Below, in pieces: positions 55,494-64,000 of a stretch of DNA of 64,000 nt. Both the position numbers and the translations under genes were made by a program. Below the pieces are notes generated by a model. That model saw nothing but the letters and a program-made list of their open reading frames with translations. It was not told where the DNA came from and did not search any database. Origin of the DNA: Methylomonas albis. Its GTDB lineage: Bacteria; Pseudomonadota; Gammaproteobacteria; Methylococcales; Methylomonadaceae. Every line of letters starts with the position of its first letter. Within the stretch, counting starts at the first letter, position 1. The stretch spans positions 1,302,001 to 1,366,000 of the forward strand of contig NZ_JACXSS010000001.1 in NCBI RefSeq assembly GCF_014850955.1, in the 5' to 3' direction.

Positions 55494-56222
55494 GTGAATA
55501 AACTAATAAAATCAATCGGCATCGCCGGATTGGCGGGGTGTGCGTTCATTGCCGAGGCCCAAGCAAATACTCTGGAAGTGTCAGGAACCATTTACAAAGT
55601 AAGCGGCGGTACTACTTACGATACCTGGAAAATCAATATGCTTAGCGACGGTACTTTCAAAGTCGATGTGTTGGCGTATGAGGCCACTCAAAAGCAAACA
55701 TCCACCGCCGGTTACCAGGAAATTGACCTGAACAACGACGGTGAAATTACTTTTCTGGACCCGGATACTTATATCTACCGCGATGACGGCTTGCTGGATG
55801 CTGGCGATATGTTGGCACGTTGCGACGATTCCGACGGCAATCACTGCCCCGATAGCAGCAATCAGCCGATCTTGACTAACACCGACGGTTCGGCGGACGG
55901 TTCGCTTTTCTTGCGCGATCCGGCGTTTAATGTAACCTTGCAGGCAGGCAATTATTTATATCTGGTGGCCGATTACACCTTATCCACCAGTGAAGCCGTC
56001 GCCGGTATCAATACTAACGATAACTTGACCCTACCGACCGGGCTTCCCGCCCGCGATCATGGCGACTATCGGCTCACCTTGAGCTCCGATACCCTAAATT
56101 TTTCCCTGGCTGGCAACACCATAACCGTCTCACAAGTGCCTGTTCCCGGCGCTGTTTGGCTATTCGGCAGCGCGCTGGCCGGATTGGCGACAGCAGGGCG
56201 GCGTAAGATTGCTGTGGTTTAA
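55494..56222 (+). CDS. Exported VPxPGA-tail protein with EF-hand-like loop
   Basis: 242 aa from GTG 55494; AAAGG lies eight bases upstream, and the longer frame starting at 55434 adds a non-signal N-terminus. The signal peptide is 1-23 (cut at AEAQA). The mature chain is beta-rich, rich in Asp and Asn, and holds a calcium-loop pattern DLNNDGEITFLDPD (DxNxDGxIxxxD) and a later Cys pair CDDSDGNHC. It ends with VPVPGAVWLFGSALAGLA and basic RRK, the PEP-CTERM-like sorting tail also found on the upstream subtilase-like protein. Probably a surface matrix component; from memory the central region recalls DVUA0089-family proteins. Confidence 0.82.
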   Translation: MNKLIKSIGIAGLAGCAFIAEAQANTLEVSGTIYKVSGGTTYDTWKINMLSDGTFKVDVLAYEATQKQTSTAGYQEIDLNNDGEITFLDPDTYIYRDDGLLDAGDMLARCDDSDGNHCPDSSNQPILTNTDGSADGSLFLRDPAFNVTLQAGNYLYLVADYTLSTSEAVAGINTNDNLTLPTGLPARDHGDYRLTLSSDTLNFSLAGNTITVSQVPVPGAVWLFGSALAGLATAGRRKIAVV

Positions 56223-56233
56223 CCTTGCTTATC

Positions 56234-56257
56234 AGCGGGAAGCTCCGGCTTCCCGCT
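56234..56257 (+). terminator. Hairpin after the VPxPGA protein
   Basis: A perfect 10-bp stem, AGCGGGAAGC with GCTTCCCGCT, around TCCG, followed by GTCTTGG. It lies 12 bp after the stop. The tail has few T residues, but the stem is strong. Confidence 0.65.
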
Positions 56258-56518
56258 GTCTTGGTCTGGTCTATCTCCAAAACTAGCGGACTCCTTAATC
56301 GCCGCTATTCCGAAGTTTCCCTAAAAGCCTTTGTTTGCGGCAAACCTGTGCATGTGTCGGATGGGTCTGTATCCGAAATCTATTATCTTAATATCAGATA
56401 TTTAGTTCTAAATATATCGTTTTTGTTGGTTATAAGCTTTGCGTAGCATACGCACCGTGGTCAAACAAAAACCCGGCTTGCCATAAGCAGATCCGATAAC
56501 CCTTTTTCAGGAGCACCC

Positions 56519-57517
56519 ATGAGATTCACGCACACCCTCAAGCCCTTACTTTTCGGTATCGCCCTGGCCCTAAGCGGCAGCGCGCTGGCCGAACGTACCC
56601 TGTTGAACGTCTCCTACGATCCGACCCGCGAGTTGTATAAAGAATATAACCAACTATTCACCCAGTACTGGAAAACCAAAACCGGCGAAGATGTGACGGT
56701 CCAACAATCGCATGGCGGCGGCGGTAAACAGACCCGCGCGGTGATAGACGGTCTGGAAGCTGATGTGGTGACTTTGGCCTTGTCAGGTGACATCGACCAA
56801 ATCGTCGAAAAAGCCAACTTGTTGCCCAAAGACTGGCAAAGCAAACTACCCAACAACAGCCTGCCGTACACTTCTACCATCGTGTTTCTGGTGCGCAAAG
56901 GCAACCCTAAAGCGATTAAAAACTGGGACGATCTGATCAAAGACGGCGTCTCCGTCGTCACTCCCAACCCGAAAACCTCCGGCGGCGCCCGCTACAACTA
57001 CCTGGCGGCCTGGGCGTTTGCGGAAAAGAAAAACGGCAGCAAGGACGCCGCCAAGGCTTTCGTGGAGAAGCTGTTTAAAAACGTGCCGGTACTGGATTCC
57101 GGCGCGCGCGGCTCCACCACCACCTTTGCCGAACGTGAAATCGGCGACGTATTGATCACCTGGGAAAACGAAGCGTATTTGGTGTTGAAAGAATTCGGCG
57201 CGGATAAATTCGAAGTCGTCACCCCGCCGTTCAGCATCCTGGCCGAACCGCCGGTGGCCGTGATTGAAGCAGTCGCAAAAAAGAACGGCACCCAGGACTT
57301 GGCGCTTGAATACCTGAAATATCTCTACACCAAAGACGCCCAAGAGATCATTGCCAAAAACTATTATCGGCCGACTGACAAGGACATCGCGGCAAAATAC
57401 GTCAAACAATTTCCGACCCTGGATCTGGTGAGTGTCGCGCAATTGGGTGGTTGGAGTGCGATACAAAAACAACACTTCGATGACAATGGGGTGTTTGACA
57501 AGATTTATGGACACTGA
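56519..57517 (+). CDS. sbp: Periplasmic sulfate-binding protein
   Basis: 332 aa, the length of E. coli Sbp (329), and similar throughout: [76 protein letters not shown] and [12 protein letters not shown], which together form the sulfate pocket. The signal peptide is 1-24 (cut at ALAE). It hands sulfate or thiosulfate to a CysTWA-type transporter, whose genes are not adjacent. An EAL-like gene starts 28 bp downstream on the same strand and cysK is further along, so this is a sulfur-acquisition neighbourhood. Confidence 0.95.
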   Translation: MRFTHTLKPLLFGIALALSGSALAERTLLNVSYDPTRELYKEYNQLFTQYWKTKTGEDVTVQQSHGGGGKQTRAVIDGLEADVVTLALSGDIDQIVEKANLLPKDWQSKLPNNSLPYTSTIVFLVRKGNPKAIKNWDDLIKDGVSVVTPNPKTSGGARYNYLAAWAFAEKKNGSKDAAKAFVEKLFKNVPVLDSGARGSTTTFAEREIGDVLITWENEAYLVLKEFGADKFEVVTPPFSILAEPPVAVIEAVAKKNGTQDLALEYLKYLYTKDAQEIIAKNYYRPTDKDIAAKYVKQFPTLDLVSVAQLGGWSAIQKQHFDDNGVFDKIYGH

Positions 57518-57545
57518 GAGGAATGGGATAAAGGAGGGTATAGCC

Positions 57546-58448
57546 ATGGTGGAACATATCATAGAAGTGCTGCGTGACGATCTGGAGCGGGCTTTGTATC
57601 TGGATTTGGACGAGTTCAAACTGGAAATCGAGCAACAGGAAGTCCTGAGCCGGTTTATCGGTCTGCGATTGCGTAGCGAGTTTCAACCGATATTCGATGC
57701 CGGAACATCTCAGGGATTGCTTGGCTACGAAGCTTTGCTGCGCACTTCCACCGGCTTGGAAGCCGTGAGTCCGGACTTTGCGTTTAGTTGGGCGGATAAC
57801 CAGGGCAAATTGGTGAAGCTGGATAGAGTGGCTAGAACCCTGCACATGCTTAACTATCTCAATCTGCCTGCGGATAAGGGCTTGCTGTTTTTAAACGTAC
57901 ATCCCAAATTGCTGGTTAGCGTGAACACGCACGGCAAGGTGTTCGAGCACATTTTGCATCTGCATTCGGTGCCGACTACCAGAGTCGTGCTGGAGATCAT
58001 GGAAAACGCGGTGGAAGCCGATCAACAGTTGCTCGAAGCGGTGGACAATTACCGCGATCGCGGCTTTCAGGTGGCTATCGATAACTTCGGTAGCCGGCAT
58101 TCCAATCTGGACCGCTTGTGGCGTCTGTCACCCAGCTTTGTGAAACTGGATTTAAGCATCATTCATCAGGCCCAAACCGATGCCAAGATTCGCCGGGTGC
58201 TGCCGAAATTAATCGAAATCATCCAGGCCTTGGGCGCGCAAGCGATCATCGAAGGCATCGAAAACGAAGTACAACTGGATATTGCCTTGGATGCCGGCGG
58301 CAAATTGTTGCAAGGTTATTTTTTGGGTCGGCCGGCTACGGCCGGACACTGGCAAAAACCCAGGGCCGAGGTACAAGGCAATCCTTTAATGCCCGGCGCG
58401 CCGCAACATTTTGGCAGTTTCAGCGTCCCGGCCCAGCATGGTATGTAA
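57546..58448 (+). CDS. Degenerate EAL-domain protein
   Basis: 300 aa from ATG 57546, with GGAGGG seven bases upstream; the upstream in-frame start inside sbp is unlikely. The EAL barrel is recognisable (YEALLR with EAL at 62-64, EGIEN near the end, GYFLGRP), but catalytic positions are altered. ELTE is LEIMEN, and the [10 protein letters not shown] metal motif is DNFGSRHSNL, which loses a metal-binding Asp. It therefore probably binds c-di-GMP or acts as a protein-interaction module rather than an enzyme. An N-terminal helical stretch of about 45 residues precedes the barrel. Co-transcribed with sbp (28-bp gap), linking sulfate supply to c-di-GMP only by position. Confidence 0.85.
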   Translation: MVEHIIEVLRDDLERALYLDLDEFKLEIEQQEVLSRFIGLRLRSEFQPIFDAGTSQGLLGYEALLRTSTGLEAVSPDFAFSWADNQGKLVKLDRVARTLHMLNYLNLPADKGLLFLNVHPKLLVSVNTHGKVFEHILHLHSVPTTRVVLEIMENAVEADQQLLEAVDNYRDRGFQVAIDNFGSRHSNLDRLWRLSPSFVKLDLSIIHQAQTDAKIRRVLPKLIEIIQALGAQAIIEGIENEVQLDIALDAGGKLLQGYFLGRPATAGHWQKPRAEVQGNPLMPGAPQHFGSFSVPAQHGM

Positions 58449-58526
58449 CATGCGACGACCGTAAGATAGTTTAATGGTTTACCGATGACTCGGTGAGATG
58501 TGCTCTCCTGTGGCAATCCTGCTAAT

Positions 58527-58551
58527 CCCGCTGTTTCGGCGGGCTTTTTTT
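58527..58551 (+). terminator. Intrinsic terminator after the EAL-like gene
   Basis: CCCGC and GCGGG form a short G-C stem around TGTTTCG and are followed by C and seven T residues. It closes the sbp-EAL unit ahead of cysK. Confidence 0.8.
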
Positions 58552-58652
58552 ATCTAAAAGGTCGTACGCGACGGATAAGAACATCCGTAATAATCGATCG
58601 TTGTGGGTTTGGTTTACACTGAGCAAAACCCGTATTTCACAGGAAACCCGCC

Positions 58653-59603
58653 ATGCCCGCTTGGTACCCCGATAATTCCCAATCGATAGGTCGTACGCCT
58701 TTAGTACGTATCAATCATATCAGCCAGGGATTACACGCCACGCTGCTGGTGAAAATTGAAAGCCGCAATCCATCCTATTCGGTGAAATGCCGGGTTGGTG
58801 CAGCGATGGTCTGGGCTGCTGAGCGTAAGGGTTTGTTGACGCCCGGTAAGGTGCTGTTGGAAGCTACCAGCGGCAATTCCGGTATTGCATTGGCTGCAGT
58901 TGCCGCCGCACGCGGCATCCCTATTACCTTGACGATGCCGGACAATATGAGCCAGGAGCGGCGCACCTTATTGTTGGCTTATGGCGCCAATCTGTTGCTG
59001 ACCGACGGCGCGCTCGGCATGCGCGCGGCGGTGGAGCAGGCCGAGGCCATGGCTGCGGCCGACCCCGATCACTATCTGTTGTTGGAGCAGTTTAAAAATC
59101 CGGCCAATCCGGCGATCCACGAGCAAACCACCGGCCCGGAAATTTGGCGCGATAGCGGCGGCAAGGTCGACATCTTCGTGGCCGGCGTCGGTACCGGCGG
59201 CACGATTACCGGCGTGTCACGCTATCTGAAAAACCATTGCGGCAAGCCGGTGCTCAGCGTCGCGGTGGAACCGGCCGGCAGCCCGGTATTGAGTCAAACT
59301 CGCGCCGGTTTGCCCTTGCAAGCTGCGGCGCATGGGATACAAGGCATCGGCGCCGGCTTCGTGCCGCAAAACCTGGACTTGGCGTTGATTGATCTGATTG
59401 AATCGGTAGAAGACGACGAAGCAATCGCCTACACCCGACGCCTCGCCAAGGAGGAGGGCATCATGGCCGGCATTTCCAGCGGGGCGGCACTTGCCGTTGC
59501 CGTGCGGCTGGCCAAAAGTCCGGAGCATGCCGGTAAAACCATCGTCGCGGTGTTACCGGATTCCGGCGAACGCTACTTGAGTTGGGCCTTGTTTGGCGAG
59601 TAA
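58653..59603 (+). CDS. cysK: Cysteine synthase A (O-acetylserine sulfhydrylase)
   Basis: 316 aa, a fold-type II PLP enzyme closely matching CysK. Lys45 in [10 protein letters not shown] binds [13 protein letters not shown] (72-81) is the substrate loop, [15 protein letters not shown] holds the phosphate, and [11 protein letters not shown] follows. SVKCR and QGIGAGF favour CysK over CysM. It makes cysteine from O-acetylserine and sulfide. The N-terminal line [16 protein letters not shown] is typical. It has its own leader after a terminator, so it is expressed separately from sbp. Confidence 0.94.
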   Translation: MPAWYPDNSQSIGRTPLVRINHISQGLHATLLVKIESRNPSYSVKCRVGAAMVWAAERKGLLTPGKVLLEATSGNSGIALAAVAAARGIPITLTMPDNMSQERRTLLLAYGANLLLTDGALGMRAAVEQAEAMAAADPDHYLLLEQFKNPANPAIHEQTTGPEIWRDSGGKVDIFVAGVGTGGTITGVSRYLKNHCGKPVLSVAVEPAGSPVLSQTRAGLPLQAAAHGIQGIGAGFVPQNLDLALIDLIESVEDDEAIAYTRRLAKEEGIMAGISSGAALAVAVRLAKSPEHAGKTIVAVLPDSGERYLSWALFGE

Positions 59604-59681
59604 ACCGGAAGTAAGCGATTGCTAAATCTGGCTTGATAACTAGGTTTCTGATTCAATACCCGATTTTGGCAAAACTGACGC

Positions 59682-60098
59682 ATGAATTATTTGACGATTT
59701 TATCCGCGCTGGCTGGGGGAGCAATGATAGGCTTATCTGCGGCCTTATTGTTGTTTACTCATAAACATACTGCCGGGATCTCCGGTATCGCGGCAGGCTT
59801 GTTACCGCCCTGGCGGGAGGCTAGTGTTTGGCGCGGCTGGTTTCTGGCCGGCTTGCTGGCCAGCGCGCCCCTGTATCGCTTGAGTGGTGCAGACATTGCG
59901 CTGGATCTGGATGCCGGGCCCGGTCTGCTGGCAATTGCCGGTCTGCTGGTCGGTTACGGCACCCGGCTGGGTGGCGGCTGCACCAGCGGCCACGGGGTTT
60001 GCGGCATAGCCCGCTTGTCAATCCGTTCCATCGTGGCGACGCTGACCTTCATGCTGACGGCCGGTATCACGGTGTTTATCGTGCGCCACCTGCTCTAA
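59682..60098 (+). CDS. YeeE/YedE family sulfur transporter, first half
   Basis: 138 aa with three to four membrane helices. The conserved [23 protein letters not shown] motif (about residues 88-110, with key Cys in GGGCTSGH and GVCG) is the hallmark of YeeE/YedE proteins, which import thiosulfate or related sulfur species through Cys relays. At half the normal length, it pairs with the next gene, in which the second half carries its own motif. Gap 11 bp. It lies 78 bp after cysK, which supports a sulfur role. Confidence 0.88.
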   Translation: MNYLTILSALAGGAMIGLSAALLLFTHKHTAGISGIAAGLLPPWREASVWRGWFLAGLLASAPLYRLSGADIALDLDAGPGLLAIAGLLVGYGTRLGGGCTSGHGVCGIARLSIRSIVATLTFMLTAGITVFIVRHLL

Positions 60099-60109
60099 AC
60101 CGGAAACTC

Positions 60110-60529
60110 ATGATGAAAAATACAGTTTATTTGTTCGCTTACGGCCTGCTGTTTGGGCTGGGCTTGATTGTGGCCGGCATGAGTAATCCGGCCAAAGTGT
60201 TGGCTTTTCTGGATGTGGCGGGGGCGTGGGACCCGAGCTTGGCTTTGGTGATGGCTAGCGCTTTGCTGACGCTAGGGCTGGCGCGCTATTTGATGCATCG
60301 CAATAACGACGCCGCTGATCGTGAGCAAGAGCCTTCGGCCATCGTGCCGGCCAGCGTCGATGCCAAACTGATGGCTGGCGCGGCGATATTTGGTGTCGGT
60401 TGGGGTCTGTCCGGTTTTTGTCCGGGGCCGGCTTTGCTGGGATTAAGCGCCGGTATGTTGGGTAATTATGCGTTCGTTGCCGCGATGTTTGCAGGGTTTT
60501 GGCTGTTTCGTTTGTTACATCAACGCTAA
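60110..60529 (+). CDS. YeeE/YedE family sulfur transporter, second half
   Basis: 139 aa from ATG 60110; a second ATG at 60113 is possible, and a longer frame that starts inside the previous gene is a shadow. Helices lie at about 8-26, 40-60, 85-105 and 110-130. The conserved VGWGLSGFCPGPAL motif has one Cys, as in the C-terminal partner of split YeeE/YedE pairs (PmpA/PmpB type). It likely forms a heterodimer with the preceding protein. Starts 11 bp after it. Confidence 0.88.
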   Translation: MMKNTVYLFAYGLLFGLGLIVAGMSNPAKVLAFLDVAGAWDPSLALVMASALLTLGLARYLMHRNNDAADREQEPSAIVPASVDAKLMAGAAIFGVGWGLSGFCPGPALLGLSAGMLGNYAFVAAMFAGFWLFRLLHQR

Positions 60530-60579
60530 GGAAGCGATGTGCCGGATCGGCTTTGCAATCGACTCTGATAAGTTAAGGA

Positions 60580-61944
60580 TTAAGCGGATAATATTGACGC
60601 CAATTTTGCGGTCGCCGGGTCCACCGGCCAATCGGCGGCATCCACAGAATCCAAAGGCAAATTACGGACTTCAGCCTGCCACTTCTGAATAAATTTCCCC
60701 TGCGGATCGTAAAGCCGGGTTTGTTTTTCCATATCAAAATGCCGCTGGCCGCGCGGGTCGGCGCCGACGCCGGCCAGGTATTGCCAATTGCCCCAGTTAC
60801 TGGCGACGTCGTAATCCAATAAATGTTGTTCGAAATAGGCCGCGCCAAACCGCCAGTCCACCGCCAATTCGTTGACCAGGCAACTGGCGACGATTTGCCG
60901 GGCGCGATTGGACATATAGCCGGTGGCCTTGAGTTGCTTCATGCAGGCATTTACCAGCGGATAAGGCGTATAGCCGTTGCACCATTTTTGAAAGCGTTCC
61001 GGATAAAAACAGGTCAAAGGTTTGCGCTGTTGGATGCCGCGAAACGCAAATAGCTGTTTGCCGTATTGCTGGGCATACCATTGAAAATACTCACGCCACA
61101 GTAGTTCAAAATACAGCCAATAGGTGGATTCGTTGGCGCCATTTTCTTGTTCGTAGCGGCGTAACTCAGCATAAATCTTTCGCACCGACAGATTGCCGTG
61201 GGCCAGCCAAGGCGAAAATTTACTGGAATTTTCCCAGCCGTCCAGCCCGTTGCGCCGATCTTTGTAATGGTTGGGGTGGCTGCTGTGGAAATAGGCTTTA
61301 AGATGTTTCTTGCCGGCCGTTTCGCCGCCATGAAAAGCCATATCCGGATCCAGTGCCGAAGTGGCCGGTAAATACACCGGAAAATTCAATAGCCAATCCG
61401 ATTTCGGCGCAGGGCAGGGCGGCAGAGCATCGGGGGGCGGCAAGGGATGATCGACCGGCAAGTGTTCGACCAGATCTTTGAATGGGGTGAAGGCCTGCGG
61501 CAATTGGGCAAACGGCAAATCCTTCAGGTTGAAAAGGGTTTGCGTGTCAGATTCGACAAAACGCAATCCCGGCAAACGTTTTTGCAGTGCCTGCCATGTC
61601 TGCCGTTCCTGAAAACCAACGTGGCGGCTACGATAAACCACAGATACCGCGTGTTTTGCGACTAAGGCACTAATTGCCGCTACCGGCGCAGCGTAACAAA
61701 CCAGCAGTTGTTGCCCGGCCTGCTGTAAATTTCTATCCAGATCCTGTAAAGCTTCTTTCAAAAACCGCCAGCGTTGGCTGGAGAGATTGGCCATGCCGTA
61801 CTGATTGGGGGCCAGCCAAGCCGGATCCAAACAATAGACGCACAACAACTGATCGACGACCGCGCTGGCTTGTTGCAGGTTGGCATTATCGTGAACCCGC
61901 AAATCGTTGCCGAACCAGTAAAGTCCAATTCTGCGCATCATCAT
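60580..61944 (-). CDS. DASH-family cryptochrome / photolyase
   Basis: About 454 aa. Three ATG codons lie in a row; I give the first (61944), since GGGACGAG is close upstream, and a longer frame to 61974 is less likely. The N-terminal photolyase fold begins RRIGLYWFGNDLRVHDNANL, and the C-terminal FAD domain has GKKHLKAYF, WENSSKFSPWLAHGNLSVR, YWLYFELLWREYFQW, ATGYMSNRARQIVASCLVN and LDYDVASNWGNWQYLAGVG, the signature of cryptochrome-DASH. It repairs or senses single-stranded DNA pyrimidine dimers using blue light. Convergent with the YeeE/YedE pair, with a 50-bp gap. Confidence 0.93.
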   Translation of the reverse strand: MMMRRIGLYWFGNDLRVHDNANLQQASAVVDQLLCVYCLDPAWLAPNQYGMANLSSQRWRFLKEALQDLDRNLQQAGQQLLVCYAAPVAAISALVAKHAVSVVYRSRHVGFQERQTWQALQKRLPGLRFVESDTQTLFNLKDLPFAQLPQAFTPFKDLVEHLPVDHPLPPPDALPPCPAPKSDWLLNFPVYLPATSALDPDMAFHGGETAGKKHLKAYFHSSHPNHYKDRRNGLDGWENSSKFSPWLAHGNLSVRKIYAELRRYEQENGANESTYWLYFELLWREYFQWYAQQYGKQLFAFRGIQQRKPLTCFYPERFQKWCNGYTPYPLVNACMKQLKATGYMSNRARQIVASCLVNELAVDWRFGAAYFEQHLLDYDVASNWGNWQYLAGVGADPRGQRHFDMEKQTRLYDPQGKFIQKWQAEVRNLPLDSVDAADWPVDPATAKLASILSA

Positions 61945-61998
61945 CTCGTCCCGATAAGCATGCCGGTATTCCACCGGCGAGCGTTGAGGTTTACAGCA

Positions 61999-62544
61999 CT
62001 ATTTTGCCGATAGCAAGGCGCTGATTTTTGCATCCAGCTGTTCCGGTGTCACGTCGCTGGGAAAGGCGGTTACGCTGGTACCATTACGATCAATCAAATA
62101 TTTATGAAAATTCCAGGCCGGCGTCACGCCGGTTGCTTTGCTTAGCTTTTGGAAAAATCCGTTCGCTGTTGCGCCCTTCACCTGACTTTTCTCCAGCATC
62201 GGGAAAGTCACACCGTAATTGATGTAACAGACGTTAGCGGTTTTTTCCGCTTCGGCGAACTCCTGGTTAAAATCGTTGGACGGGAAACCGACCACTACCA
62301 GGCCCTGATCCTTATACTTTTGATACAAGGCTTCCAGACCTTTGAATTGCGGGGTGTAACCGCAGTTGCTAGCAGTGTTGACGGCCAAAATTACCTTGCC
62401 TTGAAACGCCTGGCAAAAATCGATTTGCTCGCTGGAGCGGAGTTTGGGCATTTTGAAGTTCAGCAAGCCGCTGCAAGGGTCAGCAGCGGCTACCGACACT
62501 GAGCATGCCCATAAGCTGGCTATTAAAAACGCGGTTTTTATCAT
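61999..62544 (-). CDS. Exported glutathione peroxidase (thioredoxin-type)
   Basis: 181 aa with a signal peptide (1-20, cut at AAAD). The GPx motifs are present: VNTASNCGYTPQFKGLEALY with the peroxidatic Cys, VVVGFPSNDF (the usual Gln of FxQ is Asn here) and AWNFHKYLIDRNG. A second Cys in the ANVCYINYG region could act as the resolving residue, as in thioredoxin-dependent Cys-type GPx. It removes hydroperoxides in the periplasm. It is next to the cryptochrome gene, which fits oxidative or light stress but may be chance. Confidence 0.92.
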   Translation of the reverse strand: MIKTAFLIASLWACSVSVAAADPCSGLLNFKMPKLRSSEQIDFCQAFQGKVILAVNTASNCGYTPQFKGLEALYQKYKDQGLVVVGFPSNDFNQEFAEAEKTANVCYINYGVTFPMLEKSQVKGATANGFFQKLSKATGVTPAWNFHKYLIDRNGTSVTAFPSDVTPEQLDAKISALLSAK

Positions 62545-62658
62545 TTTTCCTCCTGAGCTATTGTCCTAGAGCATACCAGTACTGAGTAGAAGTCAACCTG
62601 CGCGTGGGGTAGGAGTGGGCCATGACCGCGCTGAAAAGCTTAAATCGCGGGCATAGCG

Positions 62659-63276
62659 TCAGTGCGTTTGCAACATGCCTTGCTTGACGATGAAGTCTGC
62701 CACCGCTTCCAAGCCGTTGCCGGTCTTGATATTGGTGAACACGAATGGCCGCTCGCCGCGCATTTTCTTGGCATCGCGGTCCATCACCTCCAGCGAAGCG
62801 CCGACATAAGGCGCCAAGTCGATTTTATTGATCACCAATAAATCCGAGCGAGTGATGCCGGGGCCGCCCTTGCGCGGAATCTTATCGCCGGCAGACACGT
62901 CGATCACGTAAATGGTCAGATCGGCCAGCTCCGGGCTGAAGGTGGCGCTGAGATTGTCACCGCCGCTTTCCACCATAATAAAATCAAGTTCCGGCCAGCG
63001 CTCGATCAAGTCATCGACAGCCGCCAAATTCATAGAGGCATCTTCGCGGATCGCGGTATGTGGGCAACCGCCGGTTTCCACGCCTAAAATCCGCTCTTCC
63101 GCTAGCGCCTGACTACGGATCAAAAACTGCTGATCCTCGCGGGTGTAAATGTCGTTAGTGACTACGCCGATTTCGTAATCGTCGCGCATCTTCTTGCATA
63201 AGGCATCCACCAGCGCCGTCTTGCCGGAGCCGACCGGGCCGCCAATGCCTACGCGTAATACTTGTTTGTCGCTCAT
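62659..63276 (-). CDS. ureG: Urease accessory GTPase UreG
   Basis: 205 aa from ATG 63276; the frame extends to a TTG four codons earlier, which I reject. The P-loop GGPVGSGKT lies at residues 12-20, the CPH metal motif at 71-73, and [11 protein letters not shown] and NKIDL (G4) are present. UreG hydrolyses GTP while delivering nickel to apo-urease with UreF and UreH/D. The gene lies downstream of ureF on the same strand, as in most urease operons, and the structural genes are presumably beyond the right edge. Three hairpins separate it from ureF. Confidence 0.96.
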   Translation of the reverse strand: MSDKQVLRVGIGGPVGSGKTALVDALCKKMRDDYEIGVVTNDIYTREDQQFLIRSQALAEERILGVETGGCPHTAIREDASMNLAAVDDLIERWPELDFIMVESGGDNLSATFSPELADLTIYVIDVSAGDKIPRKGGPGITRSDLLVINKIDLAPYVGASLEVMDRDAKKMRGERPFVFTNIKTGNGLEAVADFIVKQGMLQTH

Positions 63277-63293
63277 GTTTTCATCCAAGGTAG

Positions 63294-63400
63294 CCCGGAT
63301 GCCAATCCGGGATTTAAGTTTGCCAAACCTCGATTCCGCTACGCTGCATCGAGGCTACGTTTTATTATGCGTAGGGTGGAAAAACGCAGTGCCTCCACCC
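63294..63400. repeat. Three perfect hairpins between ureF and ureG
   Basis: CCCGGAT with ATCCGGG (63294-63311), CCTCGAT with ATCGAGG (63328-63354) and GGGTGGA with TCCACCC (63374-63400) follow one another. The TAGCCCGGATGCCAATCCGG and GTAGGGTGG words are typical of dispersed REP-like elements. They may stabilise or partly terminate the ureF-ureG transcript. Confidence 0.7.
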
Positions 63401-63404
63401 AATT

Positions 63405-64000
63405 CTAAGACCGGAACAACCGCGAATACTGCATCTCATGCCGGCTGCTGGCTAAGGCCAAGCCAAAGCAACTGCCGCCGATCTCGGCCTCGTTTAGGTT
63501 TAAAGCACGTTCCACTAAAGCCGGCAACTCGCCGGCTAGATTTTTTAACAGCCGTTGTCCGGCCACCTGGCCCAATGGGACTAGCTTGACCGCACACAAC
63601 ACCTGATTCTCCAGCCAGCTCCACAAATAACCGGTGACGGCGTCCGTTTTGCTGATTTGCCAACGGGCCGCTGCCAGTGCAAACAAGGTCGCCAAAGTGG
63701 CATCCGTGCGTTTTAGCCAGGCATCGGCCTCGGGCAATTCCAGATTCACCAGCAAGCGTGCCAAGGCTTGGCCGGTTTGTCTATCCTCTGCGCGCAATTC
63801 GGCGGTTTCCCGACAGGCCATCAAGGTTTGGCTCCAAAGTTCTACCGCGGCCAAATCGTTCGCGTGCCAGGCGTCGTAAAGTTGGGCCAGAATCGGCGCA
63901 TCCACCCACGTTAAGCCATTTTGCAACAAGCCTTGCAGCCAGTCGGCCACTTGCTCGGCGTTGGTAATCCAGCCATCGTCTACCGCCCGCTCCAATCCTT
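63405..64000 (-). CDS. ureF: Urease accessory protein UreF (5' end cut by window)
   Basis: The frame runs off the right edge. About 198 of an expected 225 residues are visible, beginning inside GLERAVDDGWI, the conserved GLE helix near the N-terminus of UreF. Helical segments such as ADWLQGLLQNGLTWVDAPILAQLY and QTGQALARLL, the latter resembling the EGxQL-type helix, and the C-terminal GQVAGQRLLKNLAGELPALVERAL fit UreF, which couples UreG GTPase activity to nickel delivery. The quoted segments are separate stretches. Its stop is 128 bp before ureG begins, a larger gap than usual because of the hairpin array. Confidence 0.92.
   Translation of the reverse strand, partial: GLERAVDDGWITNAEQVADWLQGLLQNGLTWVDAPILAQLYDAWHANDLAAVELWSQTLMACRETAELRAEDRQTGQALARLLVNLELPEADAWLKRTDATLATLFALAAARWQISKTDAVTGYLWSWLENQVLCAVKLVPLGQVAGQRLLKNLAGELPALVERALNLNEAEIGGSCFGLALASSRHEMQYSRLFRS

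Overview
The window looks like chromosomal DNA of a gammaproteobacterium, most likely a Methylomonas-type member of the Methylococcales. This is inferred from gene content: urease accessory genes, VPxPGA-type C-terminal sorting tails on exported proteins, YeeE/YedE sulfur transporters, a formate/nitrite transporter next to cyanase, and very dense cyclic-di-GMP and PAS/hybrid-kinase signalling. No methane oxidation gene lies in the window, so the genus is a guess. No rRNA, tRNA, insertion sequence, prophage or CRISPR array was recognised.

Left end (1-5.7 kb): the tail of an EAL protein, then an AT-rich, gene-poor stretch with degraded intergenic repeats. It holds a minus-strand pair made of a 2TM SLATT-like protein and an exported patatin-like lipase. 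A 24-bp operator-like palindrome, an orphan hypothetical gene and a free-standing HD-GYP phosphodiesterase follow.

6.0-15.0 kb is the most unusual locus. Six plus-strand genes, each with its own Shine-Dalgarno and short gaps, run as a likely operon: a glycyl radical enzyme (Cys538, Gly954), a small unknown protein with an SCP2-like end, the radical-SAM activase, a His-rich DUF6765-like protein, a cytoplasmic-looking lipase-fold hydrolase, and a 795-residue unrecognised protein with an internal duplication. It looks like an anaerobic or micro-oxic pathway acting on a lipid-like substrate.

15.1-26 kb, all minus strand: a PepSY protein, a LuxR-type regulator, YcgR/PilZ, a roadblock protein with a protoglobin, a truncated duplicate of ycgR, a pentapeptide-repeat protein, and a five-gene unit joining creB-creC to DUF350, a glutathionylspermidine-synthase-like ATP-grasp enzyme and a membrane protein.

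26-37.5 kb, plus strand: a structured-looking intergenic element; an FNT transporter, cyanase and a PP2C-kinase fusion (a small-nitrogen-compound module); then a TonB receptor, a periplasmic binding protein and a 1476-residue hybrid kinase with GGDEF and EAL domains, which together look like a ligand-sensing relay.

37.5-43 kb: housekeeping and small genes (HicA-like protein, 53-aa membrane peptide, GST, the ABC-F protein YbiT) and a small heptad-repeat ORF. 43.2-52.4 kb: a minus-strand signalling block with a PAS-LuxR regulator, an RpfG-like REC-HD-GYP protein and a 2031-residue double-core hybrid kinase.

52.5-64 kb: exported proteins with VPxPGA tails, including a subtilase-like protein that seems to lack the catalytic Asp. 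A sulfur section follows (sbp, a degenerate EAL protein, cysK, two YeeE/YedE halves), then DASH cryptochrome, glutathione peroxidase, ureG and the start of ureF, the last two separated by three perfect hairpins.
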